Assembly: GCA_009777095.1 (NCBI GenBank)
Contig: WRMN01000001.1
Location: 1 to 64,000, forward strand
DNA: 64,000 nucleotides
From: Bacteroidales bacterium
GTDB taxonomy: Bacteria; Bacteroidota; Bacteroidia; Bacteroidales; UBA932
Direction of reading: 5' to 3'
Made by a program: the position numbers and the translations under genes. The notes beneath the pieces are model-generated. The model searched no databases. It was not told the origin of the DNA and saw nothing but the letters and a program-made list of their open reading frames with translations. Within the stretch, counting starts at the first letter, position 1. Each line of letters starts with the position of its first letter. Shown one piece after another: positions 37,630-46,210 of this stretch.

Positions 37630-37710
37630 CATAAATGAAAGCCTTCTCACGAAAGAAAGACCTGAAAATGCACACCTAATGCTACGGAATCTAACTTATG
37701 TAAGAAGGCT
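37630..37710 (-). ncRNA. Candidate small RNA with closing stem
   Basis: A consensus promoter points left into this stretch. The predicted RNA begins at about 37708 with AGCCTTCT (37710-37703 on the minus strand) and ends with AGAAGGCT (37647-37640) followed by TTCATTT, so its two ends pair exactly over eight bases. No open frame of note. Length about 75 nt. Confidence 0.45.
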
Positions 37711-37714
37711 CCTG

Positions 37715-37746
37715 CAAAGGTATATAAAATAAAACAACCAACCAAA
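37715..37746 (-). promoter_or_regulatory. Orphan consensus promoter, minus strand
   Basis: TTTG (37746-37743), 20-bp spacer, TACCTTTG (37722-37715), an exact consensus with no protein gene downstream on this strand until tldE-side DNA far to the left, which is on the other strand. Confidence 0.7.
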
Positions 37747-37856
37747 ATCTCCCGCAAAGCGTAGGACAGGTTTGGCGTATCTGTCAGATAATCTTGTATC
37801 CGGCGGTTGTGTGAAAAAAACGAACAGTATGCCGAAAAGCGTTATGAGTAGGCAAT

Positions 37857-37888
37857 AGGAGCGATTTCATAGGCATCGCTCCTTTTTT
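37857..37888 (+). terminator. Intrinsic terminator without an adjacent gene
   Basis: Stem AGGAGCGAT (37857-37865) pairs with ATCGCTCC (37875-37882), followed by TTTTTT. The nearest plus-strand gene ends 345 bp upstream, so it ends either a long DUF3244 3' tail or an unannotated RNA. Confidence 0.75.
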
Positions 37889-38007
37889 ATTTACTATTAG
37901 ATCATTCTATTTACGATTTAAAGTTCAAGGATTAAAAATTTGTTATCTGTAATTTTTTCTGTAACTTGCCACTGTTTATGTTTTTTGTCAAAACAATTGT
38001 CAACGCT

Positions 38008-38859
38008 ATGAAACTAAAGGACCTATATGAACAAATCCTATTGAAACGCAGCTTTTTATGCGTGGGGTTAGACACAGATAGAGAAAGACTTCCTGCGCAT
38101 TTACTCAACTCAGATGAACCCTTATTTACTTTCAATAAGGCAGTTATTGATGCCACAGTCGCTCATACCATTGCTTATAAGCCCAATCTGGCCTTTTATG
38201 AGGCGGAAGGCTCCTCCGGCTGGCTGCAATTGGAGAAAACAGTGGCTTATATCCGGCAGCATTATCCGAAAATCTTTATTATTGCCGATGCTAAACGCGG
38301 CGATATCGGCAACACCTCAAAATTATATGCCGAGGCTTTTTTCAAAAAGATGAATGTAGATGCGGTAACCCTCTCGCCTTACATGGGGCGCGATACCGTG
38401 GACCCCTTCCTCCAATATGAAGAAAAATGGGCTGTGTTGCTGGCGTTGACCTCCAATCCCTCGGCAAACGATTTTGAATTAACCGAAGAAGCCGGCGCCG
38501 GTCGGAAGTTATATGAAAAGGTGATAGCAACTTCGATGCAATGGGGAAATATCGACAATCTAATGTATGTGGTGGGCGCCACGCAAGTTTCTCAATTAGA
38601 AAGTATTCGAAAGATTATCCCCGACCACTTCCTTTTGATTCCGGGAATAGGGGAGCAGGGAGGCAGTCTCGAAGAAGTGGCTAAATATGGTATGAATAAA
38701 CACTGCGGCTTGCTAGTCAACTCTTCGCGGGCTATTATTTTTGCCGACACCGGCGAGCGCTTTGCCAAGGCAGCCGGGCAAAAAGCGCAGGAACTTCAAC
38801 AGCAGATGGCGCAACTGTTGAGAGATATGAGTGATGAGAGACACGATATGCGGATATGA
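38008..38859 (+). CDS. pyrF: Orotidine 5'-phosphate decarboxylase, type 2
   Basis: 283 residues from ATG 38008; the frame to 37966 adds a non-conserved lead. It makes UMP in pyrimidine synthesis. The type 2 family is recognised by FLCVGLDTD at the N-terminus, the catalytic [13 protein letters not shown] (Lys/Asp array), [14 protein letters not shown] and the phosphate-binding PGIGEQGGS. Converges with lnt, nine bases apart. Confidence 0.96.
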   Translation: MKLKDLYEQILLKRSFLCVGLDTDRERLPAHLLNSDEPLFTFNKAVIDATVAHTIAYKPNLAFYEAEGSSGWLQLEKTVAYIRQHYPKIFIIADAKRGDIGNTSKLYAEAFFKKMNVDAVTLSPYMGRDTVDPFLQYEEKWAVLLALTSNPSANDFELTEEAGAGRKLYEKVIATSMQWGNIDNLMYVVGATQVSQLESIRKIIPDHFLLIPGIGEQGGSLEEVAKYGMNKHCGLLVNSSRAIIFADTGERFAKAAGQKAQELQQQMAQLLRDMSDERHDMRI

Positions 38860-38868
38860 GTTTGAATT

Positions 38869-40509
38869 TTAAATCGGGATACCCTTCACCCTTTTATGCT
38901 TGAGAACCAAGCGGGACAAAGTATATAAGCACAGCAGGACTAAGGCAAAAACCGCTATGCGGCCAATCATGTCGCCGTTCCGCACGTAAAAGGTAATATC
39001 TTCATTAGCATTGATGCTGCCTTTTAAAGCGGCGGGTGCCCACCATTCGGTACGTTGTTCGATTTCGCCGCGCTGGTTAATCAAAGCCGAGATGCCGGTG
39101 TTGGCGCTTCGGGCAATACTCCGCCGCGTTTCAATAGCCCGCAGCGATGATTGATATAACAGTTGTTTATATCCCGCCGTATGATTTCCCCACCAGCCGT
39201 CGTTTGAAATAATAAACATCAAATTAGCACCCTTTTTTACGTATTCCGTATAAAAACGGCCGTAAATACCTTCATAACAAATAGCTGTTCCTATCCTGAA
39301 AGGCCGGCCGGGCGACTTGAACACCTTACGCACCGAATCAATTCCCATCGTGCCGACATTACCGCCCAAGTCAATATAATAATTTTCCAAAAAACGGAAA
39401 AATTTCGGATAAGGCGTTTTTTCCGCGCCAATCACTAACTTTGATTTATGGTAAAGTTGAATGACCGTATCCGCAGCAATTTGCACGGCCGTATTGTAAG
39501 TATCGTAAAAGCCTCCTTCCATCTTACGGGCTGTCTCAGTGGGACGCTGGTCGGTATAATACTTATAGGCGGTAGTCGCTCCTGTAACTATGGCTAAATG
39601 CGGGTGTTGAGCTACAAAGTCGTATAGTCGCCGAATGTCGCGATGGAATATAATCTGCTGTTCAATAATGTGGCTCAGCGCCGTTTCAGGACCAATAACA
39701 TAATCGGTAGCGGTGTCTATTTTAGCAGCGCCCAACGACAAGAATATATCCAACTGCTCCTCAGCCGACATCCCGCTGTATTTATCGCTATAAGGGTCAA
39801 TATTCGGCTGTATAACCACTACATTGCAGGGAGCAGTTTTTTCTTCGTAAGTATAAAACCGTACCAAGGAAATAACGATGGGCAAGATTATTAGAATGAA
39901 TAAAGAACAATGAATAAAGAACCATCTTTTGAACTTTAAACCTTGATTGCTTCGTACCTCGCAATGACGATTAAACTTTGAACTAAGGTGCTTCAAATAA
40001 GCGAAAAGCGATAAGTTAACTAACCAGGCCCAAAGAGAGCCGCCGAGTACGCCAGTGTATTCAAACCATTGGACAAGCTGAATATCCTTGGAAAAGCCAT
40101 TCCCCAGCACTAACCATGGCCAGGAGATTTCCGCATCAAAATAGAAATATTCCCAGGCTATCCATAAAGCCACTAAAAAGGCATAACCGATGGCATTGGT
40201 AGTTTTCTTTTTCACCCAACGGAAAAGGGCAAAAATCAGCACCATCTGCACACTATTGCCGATAATAGCCCCCACTGCGCCAAACAAGGTTGCCTTATAG
40301 ATCCAGTAGGTAGTAATAATATTCCAAACTATAAAAGTAAGCGTATAATACTTCCAGCACCCACGGGCCGACCGGCGGCTAAAGTCTTCTTCTACCAATA
40401 ATAAGGGCAACCAGGCAACTAAGAGGATAAGCCCTGAAAAGGGAGCATGCCAGGGCAAACTCAATAAAACAGCGCTTAAGAGCGAAAGCAAGAGGTTTCG
40501 TTTCAACAT
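38869..40509 (-). CDS. lnt: Apolipoprotein N-acyltransferase
   Basis: 546 residues. Lnt adds the third acyl chain to lipoproteins in the inner membrane. Membrane segments fill residues 5-175 and about 200-215, then a nitrilase domain with the triad Glu in IGPETALSH, Lys in GAEKTPYP and Cys in AICYEGIYG, and one last membrane helix (about 515-535). Residues 181-190 (RHCEVRSNQG) and their flanks are translated from a dispersed repeat inserted in frame, in the loop before the nitrilase domain. Three-residue periodicity is kept, so the enzyme is probably functional. Confidence 0.94.
   Translation of the reverse strand: MLKRNLLLSLLSAVLLSLPWHAPFSGLILLVAWLPLLLVEEDFSRRSARGCWKYYTLTFIVWNIITTYWIYKATLFGAVGAIIGNSVQMVLIFALFRWVKKKTTNAIGYAFLVALWIAWEYFYFDAEISWPWLVLGNGFSKDIQLVQWFEYTGVLGGSLWAWLVNLSLFAYLKHLSSKFNRHCEVRSNQGLKFKRWFFIHCSLFILIILPIVISLVRFYTYEEKTAPCNVVVIQPNIDPYSDKYSGMSAEEQLDIFLSLGAAKIDTATDYVIGPETALSHIIEQQIIFHRDIRRLYDFVAQHPHLAIVTGATTAYKYYTDQRPTETARKMEGGFYDTYNTAVQIAADTVIQLYHKSKLVIGAEKTPYPKFFRFLENYYIDLGGNVGTMGIDSVRKVFKSPGRPFRIGTAICYEGIYGRFYTEYVKKGANLMFIISNDGWWGNHTAGYKQLLYQSSLRAIETRRSIARSANTGISALINQRGEIEQRTEWWAPAALKGSINANEDITFYVRNGDMIGRIAVFALVLLCLYTLSRLVLKHKRVKGIPI
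39945..39969 (-). repeat. Dispersed repeat inside lnt
   Basis: A full copy in minus orientation (begins CGTCATTGCGAGG, ends TACGAAGCAATC when read on that strand), with adjoining TTCAAAGTTTAA spacer units on both sides. It lies within the coding sequence of lnt without breaking the frame. Confidence 0.9.
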
Positions 40510-40588
40510 AAAAAATTACATATCTGCAACAAAAGTACAAATTTATCAAAAGAATTTATAACTTTGTATAATATTTTCCGGAATATTC

Positions 40589-41239
40589 ATGTTAATGACA
40601 TTAATAAAAGGAATTCTAGTGGGTCTGGGAGCCTCTATACCTTTGGGCCCCATTGGAGTATTGTGTGTACAGCGCACCTTGAGCAAGGGGCGTTTGTCGG
40701 GGTTTATTTCCGGCATGGGGGCGGCATTTGCCGATACTATCTTTGCAGTCATTGCCATCATGGGCTTAGCCGTTGTATTAGTGGTGTTTGAGGCTAACCG
40801 CAATTTATTTTTGATTATCGGCGGATTCATTGTGGTAGCTATTGGCCTTAAAATATATTTCACGAACCCCATCAAGCAAATCAGGCAAAAGCGGCGGGGC
40901 CGGCAGCATTTATTTGAAGATTTTATTTCGGTAGCCATGCTTACCTTTTCCAATCCGGGAGCCTTGTTCCTCGTTTTGGGCTTACTTGCCTTGGTAGGCT
41001 TAAATATTGACAGCGAATCAAGCTATTTGAGCATTACATTAGCATTGTGCGGAGTGCTTATAGGCGCCACATTATGGTGGTTTATCCTAAGCACTCTAAT
41101 TAGTCTCTATCGTAGGCGATTTAGAATAAAGCAATTATGGATTATTAATCGGGTAGCCGGCATAGTTATTGTCGCCTTAGGCTTTATTTCCATCATCGAC
41201 GGGCTCTACGAATTGGTTAAGCAACTAATGATTGAATAG
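40589..41239 (+). CDS. LysE-family transporter
   Basis: 216 residues, six membrane segments. The family motif GASIPLGPIGVLCVQRTLSKG is at residues 14-34; SNPGALFLVLGL begins the fourth segment. LysE/RhtB proteins export amino acids or related small molecules; the substrate is unknown. A TAACTTTG element at 40559-40566 may be its -7 site, and a TACTTTTG on the other strand (40537-40530) may serve lnt, giving a divergent promoter region of 79 bp. Confidence 0.88.
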   Translation: MLMTLIKGILVGLGASIPLGPIGVLCVQRTLSKGRLSGFISGMGAAFADTIFAVIAIMGLAVVLVVFEANRNLFLIIGGFIVVAIGLKIYFTNPIKQIRQKRRGRQHLFEDFISVAMLTFSNPGALFLVLGLLALVGLNIDSESSYLSITLALCGVLIGATLWWFILSTLISLYRRRFRIKQLWIINRVAGIVIVALGFISIIDGLYELVKQLMIE

Positions 41240-41242
41240 CCG

Positions 41243-41261
41243 GACGAAAACAATTTTCGTC
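41243..41261. terminator. Perfect hairpin between convergent genes
   Basis: GACGAAAA and TTTTCGTC pair over eight bases with a 3-nt loop, four bases after the LysE gene. TTTCGTCA recurs at 41282-41291. Little T-run follows, so termination is only moderately likely. Confidence 0.4.
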
Positions 41262-41326
41262 AATCTTTATCTACCTTTATCAACTTTCGTCAAATATGCA
41301 AAGCCAACAATAACCAATATATAGTG

Positions 41327-42625
41327 TTAATGGGCTATTTCCCCAATGCTTTCCTTGTCATGCTTATACTTGAAAACAAGTGCAAAGATTATTGTTACCA
41401 CCAAGGCGTAGGCTGCAAAAATAAACCAGATATTAAGAAAGACAGGATTGTCAAAACTGCCGATATTCCAAATTTTGATGCTGTCAACTTCAAACCATTT
41501 GGCTATAACTATTCCGGCAATAATATTGCCCAATACCGCACCAATGCCGTTTGTCATCAGCATAAAAAGGCCTTGCGCCGAGGATTGTATTTTTGAATCG
41601 GTATTTTTTTCCACAAACAGGGCGCCCGAAATATTGAAAAAATCGAAAGCCATACCATAAACAATACAGGAAGTAATGATAAGCACAAAGCCTAATCCCG
41701 TATTCTCGGCTAAACCGAATAATGCAAAACGCAAGACCCAGGCAGCCATACTGAACAGCATCACCTTTTTTATGCCGAATTTCCGCATAAAAAATGGTAT
41801 CGCAAGAATAAACAAGGTTTCGGAAATTTGCGAAATGGAAAGAATGATGGTGGAAAAATTATTGATAATTCCGCCTTTGGGAAAAACATGGGCGTCTTGT
41901 AAAAAGCCATCACCATAAGCATTGGTCAACTGCAAGGCAGCGCCAAGTAATAAGCTAAACACAAAGAAGATGGCCATCTTTTTTTGCTTGAACAAAACAA
42001 AGGCCTGTAAGCCGAGCTTTCCAATGAGCGATTCTTTTTGAGGCCTGTCTTCTTTCTTCTTTCTAATAGTTGGCAGGAATAGGAAAGAGAAAAGCGATAA
42101 ACCAAAGGCTCCGACTGCCGAAATTATGAATGAAATTTGTATGCTTTGTCCCAAACCCCATTCTTTGGTACAAAGGTTGGTAAGCCACATGGCAGCAATA
42201 AAACCAACTGTTCCCCAAACTCTTATAGGCGGGAAATCTTTGATTGGATCCTTGCCTTCCTTTTTCAGAATATTGAAGCCTACAGCATTGTTCAAACCGA
42301 TGGTCGGCATATAGAAACACATGGCTACTAAAAGCACCCAGAAGAATGACATCGGCGCATCAATAAGGGGCAAAAAGCACATGGTTGCACCAAATAGCAG
42401 ATGCAAAGCGGCATAAACATAATTAGCCTTCCATTTATCGGCCAAAATTCCGAACAGGGTTGGCATAATCAATGAAGCAAAACCCATGGTAGAAAACACT
42501 AAGCCAAATTGTGCGCCGTCCCATCCTTTTTCTACAAAACCATAATGCGCAAGTGTCATCATCCATGCTCCCCAAACAAAAAATTGGAGAAAATTCATAA
42601 TAATCAATCGAGTTTTAGTAGTCAT
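41327..42625 (-). CDS. MFS transporter, nucleoside permease-like
   Basis: 432 residues and twelve membrane segments. The opening MNFLQFFVWGAWMMTLAHYG and the motif GILADKWKANYV, with PPIRVWGTVGFIAAMW, match the NupG/XapB-type nucleoside:proton symporter branch of the major facilitator superfamily. Substrate assignment is by family only. Single gene, 26 bp downstream of rng on the same strand. Confidence 0.85.
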   Translation of the reverse strand: MTTKTRLIIMNFLQFFVWGAWMMTLAHYGFVEKGWDGAQFGLVFSTMGFASLIMPTLFGILADKWKANYVYAALHLLFGATMCFLPLIDAPMSFFWVLLVAMCFYMPTIGLNNAVGFNILKKEGKDPIKDFPPIRVWGTVGFIAAMWLTNLCTKEWGLGQSIQISFIISAVGAFGLSLFSFLFLPTIRKKKEDRPQKESLIGKLGLQAFVLFKQKKMAIFFVFSLLLGAALQLTNAYGDGFLQDAHVFPKGGIINNFSTIILSISQISETLFILAIPFFMRKFGIKKVMLFSMAAWVLRFALFGLAENTGLGFVLIITSCIVYGMAFDFFNISGALFVEKNTDSKIQSSAQGLFMLMTNGIGAVLGNIIAGIVIAKWFEVDSIKIWNIGSFDNPVFLNIWFIFAAYALVVTIIFALVFKYKHDKESIGEIAH

Positions 42626-42651
42626 ATCGTTTGGTTTAAGTTTACATTATA

Positions 42652-44208
42652 TTACACTACCGTGAGATTATTTCCTGCCTTGTCGCTCCATTGCAGGTCT
42701 AAATACGGCATACTGCTGTCGGGTTTTATAATGAAACGGCAACGGTAGCGCCACATCAGCCGCCGACGGAGCGAGATAAGCCCCTTCGTAAAATAGGCTG
42801 CTACATAGGGGTGAGCTTTCAATACGACCGTTGACAATTTGCGCTGTTGGACAAAATAGATCAATTGGGTGATAATGGTTTTATCAAATCGGACGAATGA
42901 GGCGCTGATTTTTCCGGTACCCCGACAGGAAGGACAGGTTTCGGCTGTATTAATCACCGTTACGGGCCTTACTCTCTGGCGGGTAATCTGCATCAACCCG
43001 AATCTTGATAAGGGGAGGATATTATGTTTCGCCCTATCGTTTTCCATTAGTTCCTGCATTTTTTCGAACAACTGTTGGCGATGTTCGGACTTATCCATAT
43101 CAATGAAATCGACCACTAAGATGCCGCCCATATCGCGCAGGCGGAGCTGACGCGCTATCATTTCGGCAGCGGTCAGATTCACATTGAGCGCATGTTGCTC
43201 CTGGTCTTTGGCATTCTTCAGCCTTACCCCGCTATTCACATCAATAACATGAAGGGCTTCGGTGTGTTCCACAATTAAGTAAGCGCCTTGTTTCAGCGGC
43301 ACTAACCTGCCAAAGGAGGAACGTATTTGTTTCGACACATTAAAATAGTCGAAAATCGGCGTATTTCCATTATACAGCTTAACGATTTTTTCATGTTCAG
43401 GGGCTATTCCCGCAACATATTCCTGCATTTCCCGAAACACCGTTTCGTCGTTCACATAAACAGAATTAAACGACTCGCTCAGTACATCGCGCAGAATGGT
43501 TGAGGTGCGGTTCAGTTCCCTCAACAGCAGTTGAGGCGCATTGCTCTTATACATCTTGTCGCAACAAATATTCCAGCGCTTCACCAAGGCCTCTAATTCG
43601 GGTACTAAGGTAGCTGTTTTTTTACCCTCGGCTACCGTGCGCACCACCACGCCGTAATTAGGCGGCAGTATGCTGATCATCAAACGTTCAAGTCGCCCGC
43701 GTTCTTCGCGGGAGCTGATTTTTTGGGAAATATGCACCTTGCTGGCAAAGGGAATTAAGACCATATTTCGGCCGGCAATAGAAATTTCTCCGGTTACACG
43801 GGCGCCTTTAGTAGAAATAGGTTCTTTAACAACCTGCACCAATATTTCCTGCCCGGGGTGAAGCACATCGCTTATTTGTCCTTCTTTTCCCAGTCCGCCC
43901 ACCTTGGGCATAGCAGCAAAGTCTTCTTTATTGGCCTTTCCGATAATTAATTGCTGCGTAAGCTGGTTTTGTTTTTTAAAGTTGATGCCAAGGTCAAGAT
44001 AATGCACAAAAGCATCTTTATCATCGCCGATATCAACAAAGGCCGAATTTAAGGCCGGCATAAGGCGGGTAACTTTACCCAAAAAAATATCGCCTACAGA
44101 ATAATGAGAGGTAGAATAATCGGTGTTTAACTCAACTAATACCTTATCTTCTAATAGAGCTACAGTTATTTCGCTTGACGAAACGTCTATTACTAATTCT
44201 TTTTCCAT
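42652..44208 (-). CDS. rng: Ribonuclease G/E family
   Basis: 518 residues. It is a single-strand endoribonuclease for rRNA maturation and mRNA turnover. The S1 domain (about 35-125) with DIFLGKVTRLMPALNSAFVDIG comes first, the RNase H-like domain follows, with metal ligands in ILVVDFIDMDKSEHR, and the Zn-link CPSCRGTGK is near residue 410. It lacks the long disordered tail of RNase E. The HU gene and a 30-residue basic protein gene lie just upstream on the same strand and probably share its transcript. Confidence 0.94.
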   Translation of the reverse strand: MEKELVIDVSSSEITVALLEDKVLVELNTDYSTSHYSVGDIFLGKVTRLMPALNSAFVDIGDDKDAFVHYLDLGINFKKQNQLTQQLIIGKANKEDFAAMPKVGGLGKEGQISDVLHPGQEILVQVVKEPISTKGARVTGEISIAGRNMVLIPFASKVHISQKISSREERGRLERLMISILPPNYGVVVRTVAEGKKTATLVPELEALVKRWNICCDKMYKSNAPQLLLRELNRTSTILRDVLSESFNSVYVNDETVFREMQEYVAGIAPEHEKIVKLYNGNTPIFDYFNVSKQIRSSFGRLVPLKQGAYLIVEHTEALHVIDVNSGVRLKNAKDQEQHALNVNLTAAEMIARQLRLRDMGGILVVDFIDMDKSEHRQQLFEKMQELMENDRAKHNILPLSRFGLMQITRQRVRPVTVINTAETCPSCRGTGKISASFVRFDKTIITQLIYFVQQRKLSTVVLKAHPYVAAYFTKGLISLRRRLMWRYRCRFIIKPDSSMPYLDLQWSDKAGNNLTVV

Positions 44209-44289
44209 CTATACACTCAGAAACAAACTAAACCCAAAGATTCTTAACGATTCTTTAGGTTTAGTCAATTTTACGTTACCCAAAAAAGG

Positions 44290-44382
44290 CTACTTTTTCT
44301 TTTTGTGCCTGTTCTTACGCAAACGTTTTTTACGTTTGTGCGTAGCCATTTTGTGTCTTTTTCTTTTCTTTCCGCTCGGCAT
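44290..44382 (-). CDS. 30-residue basic COX24/AURKAIP1-type protein, likely ribosomal
   Basis: A tiny gene of 30 codons: it begins MPSGKKRKRHKMATHKRKKR and continues with Lys, Arg and His to the end; 20 of its 30 residues are Lys or Arg. This is the highly conserved Bacteroidota protein annotated as AURKAIP1/COX24-domain, related to mitochondrial ribosomal protein mS38 and the mycobacterial bS22. A role on the ribosome is inferred from that relationship. It lies 16 bp after the HU gene and 81 bp before rng. Confidence 0.88.
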   Translation of the reverse strand: MPSGKKRKRHKMATHKRKKRLRKNRHKKKK

Positions 44383-44398
44383 ATATAAAGTAATTAGA

Positions 44399-44686
44399 TT
44401 ATTTCTTTACGTTGTTTTTTACTTTATTCATGAAAACCTTAGCAGGTTTGAACGCAGGAATGAAATGCTCGGGAATAACGATAGTAGTGTTTTTCGAAAT
44501 GTTCCGGGCTGTCTTCTTAGCACGTTTCTTAACAATGAAGCTGCCAAAACCACGAAGGTAAACATTCTTGTCGCTAGCTAAGGCGCCTTTAATAGAATCC
44601 ATAAAACATTCTACCATTTTTTGTACGGCTACTTTTTCCATGCCGGTTTGTTTGGCGATGTCATTTACAATGTCTGCTTTTGTCAT
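44399..44686 (-). CDS. HU/IHF-family DNA-binding protein
   Basis: 95 residues, typical HU length. MTKADIVNDIAKQTG forms the first helices; VYLRGFGSFIVKKRAKKTARN is the beta-saddle and start of the DNA-binding arm; the arm ends with IPEHFIPAFKPAKVF, where HU usually has the intercalating proline. It bends and compacts DNA. It shares a strand with the COX24-type gene and rng. Confidence 0.93.
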   Translation of the reverse strand: MTKADIVNDIAKQTGMEKVAVQKMVECFMDSIKGALASDKNVYLRGFGSFIVKKRAKKTARNISKNTTIVIPEHFIPAFKPAKVFMNKVKNNVKK

Positions 44687-44757
44687 AGTTGTTTTGTTTT
44701 AAATATGAAAAAATTCGTTTTAATTATAGCGCATTCTTTTAAAGAAGAATAGAACTG

Positions 44758-44788
44758 CAAAGATACAACTATTTTCTCAATATCCAAA
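44758..44788 (-). promoter_or_regulatory. Promoter of the HU-COX24-rng unit
   Basis: Minus strand: TTTG (44788-44785), 19-bp spacer, TATCTTTG (44765-44758), start near 44751, 65 nt before the HU ATG. Confidence 0.78.
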
Positions 44789-44950
44789 AGAATTTCAACT
44801 AATTAAGTCTCAAAAAAATACTTAAAAATATTAATTAACTGAAAATCAGCAACATAAAAATCCTATAAGATTTATTTTCAATTATATTTTTTATCACTTT
44901 CAGATTATTTGTTAAATTTGCAGATGTTTTTAAAATAGTAAGAATAAATT

Positions 44951-45430
44951 ATGACACCGTATCACATCGATAGTTTAGACCAGAAAATCCTTGGTTTTTT
45001 GATAAAAAATGCGCGTATGCCCTTTTTGGAAATAGCCAGAGAATGTGGAATTTCCGGGGCGGCTATTCATCAACGTGTAAAGAAAATGGAAGAGGCCGGC
45101 ATCATTACCGGTTCCCGCCTTTTGGTAAAACCTAAAACCTTGGGTTTAGACGTATGCGCCTTTGTTGGCGTGCATGTTAGTGAATGTAATAAATACACGG
45201 CAACAGTAGAGGCATTAAGAGCTATTTCGGAGGTAGTAGAGTGCCATTTTGTAACCGGCTCTTATGAGTTATTGCTGAAGATTTACTGCCGCGACCATGA
45301 ACATTTAATGGATATTTTGGTAAATACGATTCAACATATTCCCAATGTTCAGAAAACAGAATCGCTGATTTCGCTTGACCAGGCATTTGAACGGCAGGTT
45401 TGGGTAAAAGACAAAAAAAACGGTAAATAA
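44951..45430 (+). CDS. Lrp/AsnC-family regulator
   Basis: 159 residues. N-terminal winged helix (LDQKILGFLIKNARMPFLEI, then GISGAAIHQRVKKMEEAGII) and C-terminal RAM ligand-binding domain with GSYELLLKIYCRDHEHLMDI. Such proteins sense amino acids and act as dimers or octamers on DNA. A TAAATTTG element lies at 44913-44920. Its ligand is unknown. comF follows 19 bp later and may be cotranscribed. Confidence 0.92.
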   Translation: MTPYHIDSLDQKILGFLIKNARMPFLEIARECGISGAAIHQRVKKMEEAGIITGSRLLVKPKTLGLDVCAFVGVHVSECNKYTATVEALRAISEVVECHFVTGSYELLLKIYCRDHEHLMDILVNTIQHIPNVQKTESLISLDQAFERQVWVKDKKNGK

Positions 45431-45449
45431 AAATAATTATCTTCGTTTT

Positions 45450-46145
45450 GTGTTTTTGAAACGCATTATACAACAATTTATCGCACTGCTTTACCCTCGT
45501 TTGTGTGAGGCCTGCGGAGCATCGCTGCACCGACACGAAGAGGTTTTGTGCCTTCACTGCCTTTATCATCTGCCGCGCACCGACTATTGGAAAGAAGCGG
45601 GAAATAGCATAGAGCAATTATTCTGGGGGAAAATAAGATTAGAGCATGTGTGCGCCCTGTTTTTCTTTAATAAGGGCAGCCGCTATCGGCATCTTTTACA
45701 TAAATTGAAATATAAGGGCAAAAAATATATAGGCATAGAACTCGGCCGCCGTTTAGGTTTAGAATTAAAATCGGCTGCCTTATACCAAACGGTCGATACG
45801 GTTATCCCTGTACCTTTACACCCGAAGAAACAGCGTCGCAGAGGCTATAACCAAAGTGAGCAAATAGCCATCGGCATTGCCGAGGCTACAGGCTGGAATT
45901 TGGATACACAGTCGGTTTGCCGCCATGAGTTTACCGCCACCCAAACCCGCAAAAGCCGATTAGACCGTTGGCGCAATGTAGCAGAGGTGTTCGCGGTTAA
46001 GCGCCCAAGTGCGCTGCAAGGCAAACACGTACTTTTGGTGGACGATGTGATTACCACGGGCGCTACCATTGAAGCCTGCGCACAACACTTGATCAATATC
46101 GAAGGGTGCAGGGTGAGCGTGGCAGCATTAGCCTGTGTAAAATAG
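45450..46145 (+). CDS. comF: ComF-family phosphoribosyltransferase-like protein
   Basis: 231 residues if read from the GTG at 45450; a TTG at 45456 is the other option and no ATG is available. N-terminal zinc finger CEACG...CLHC (19-37), then a PRTase fold with VIPVPLHPKKQRRRGYNQSE and the PRPP loop LLVDDVITTGAT. ComF helps single-stranded DNA handling in natural transformation and, more broadly, DNA repair with PriA-like helicases. Downstream of an Lrp gene. Confidence 0.9.
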   Translation: MFLKRIIQQFIALLYPRLCEACGASLHRHEEVLCLHCLYHLPRTDYWKEAGNSIEQLFWGKIRLEHVCALFFFNKGSRYRHLLHKLKYKGKKYIGIELGRRLGLELKSAALYQTVDTVIPVPLHPKKQRRRGYNQSEQIAIGIAEATGWNLDTQSVCRHEFTATQTRKSRLDRWRNVAEVFAVKRPSALQGKHVLLVDDVITTGATIEACAQHLINIEGCRVSVAALACVK

Positions 46146-46158
46146 TTCAAGGTTCAAT

Positions 46159-46183
46159 CGTCATTGCGAGGAACGAAGCAATC
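46159..46183 (+). repeat. Dispersed GTCATTGCGAGG repeat
   Basis: Full copy between comF and hutI, flanked by AGTTCAAGGTTCAAT and AAAGTTTAAATT spacer units. Confidence 0.88.
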
Positions 46184-46210
46184 AAAGTTTAAATTTTATT
46201 CATAAGGTAT

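Larger units (their letters stand above)
37512..38007. other. Intergenic region with candidate small RNAs
   Basis: No protein gene is seen. It contains a hairpin GCAGGG/CCCTGC (37535-37553), CAATCATAAAT-type spacer units (37605-37635), a minus-strand promoter followed by a self-closing 75-nt stem-loop, and a plus-strand intrinsic terminator with no gene in front of it. Confidence 0.6.

Noticed and set aside
42652-44208. RNase E rather than RNase G
   Set aside because: There is no extended scaffold tail; the protein ends about 100 residues after the Zn-link.
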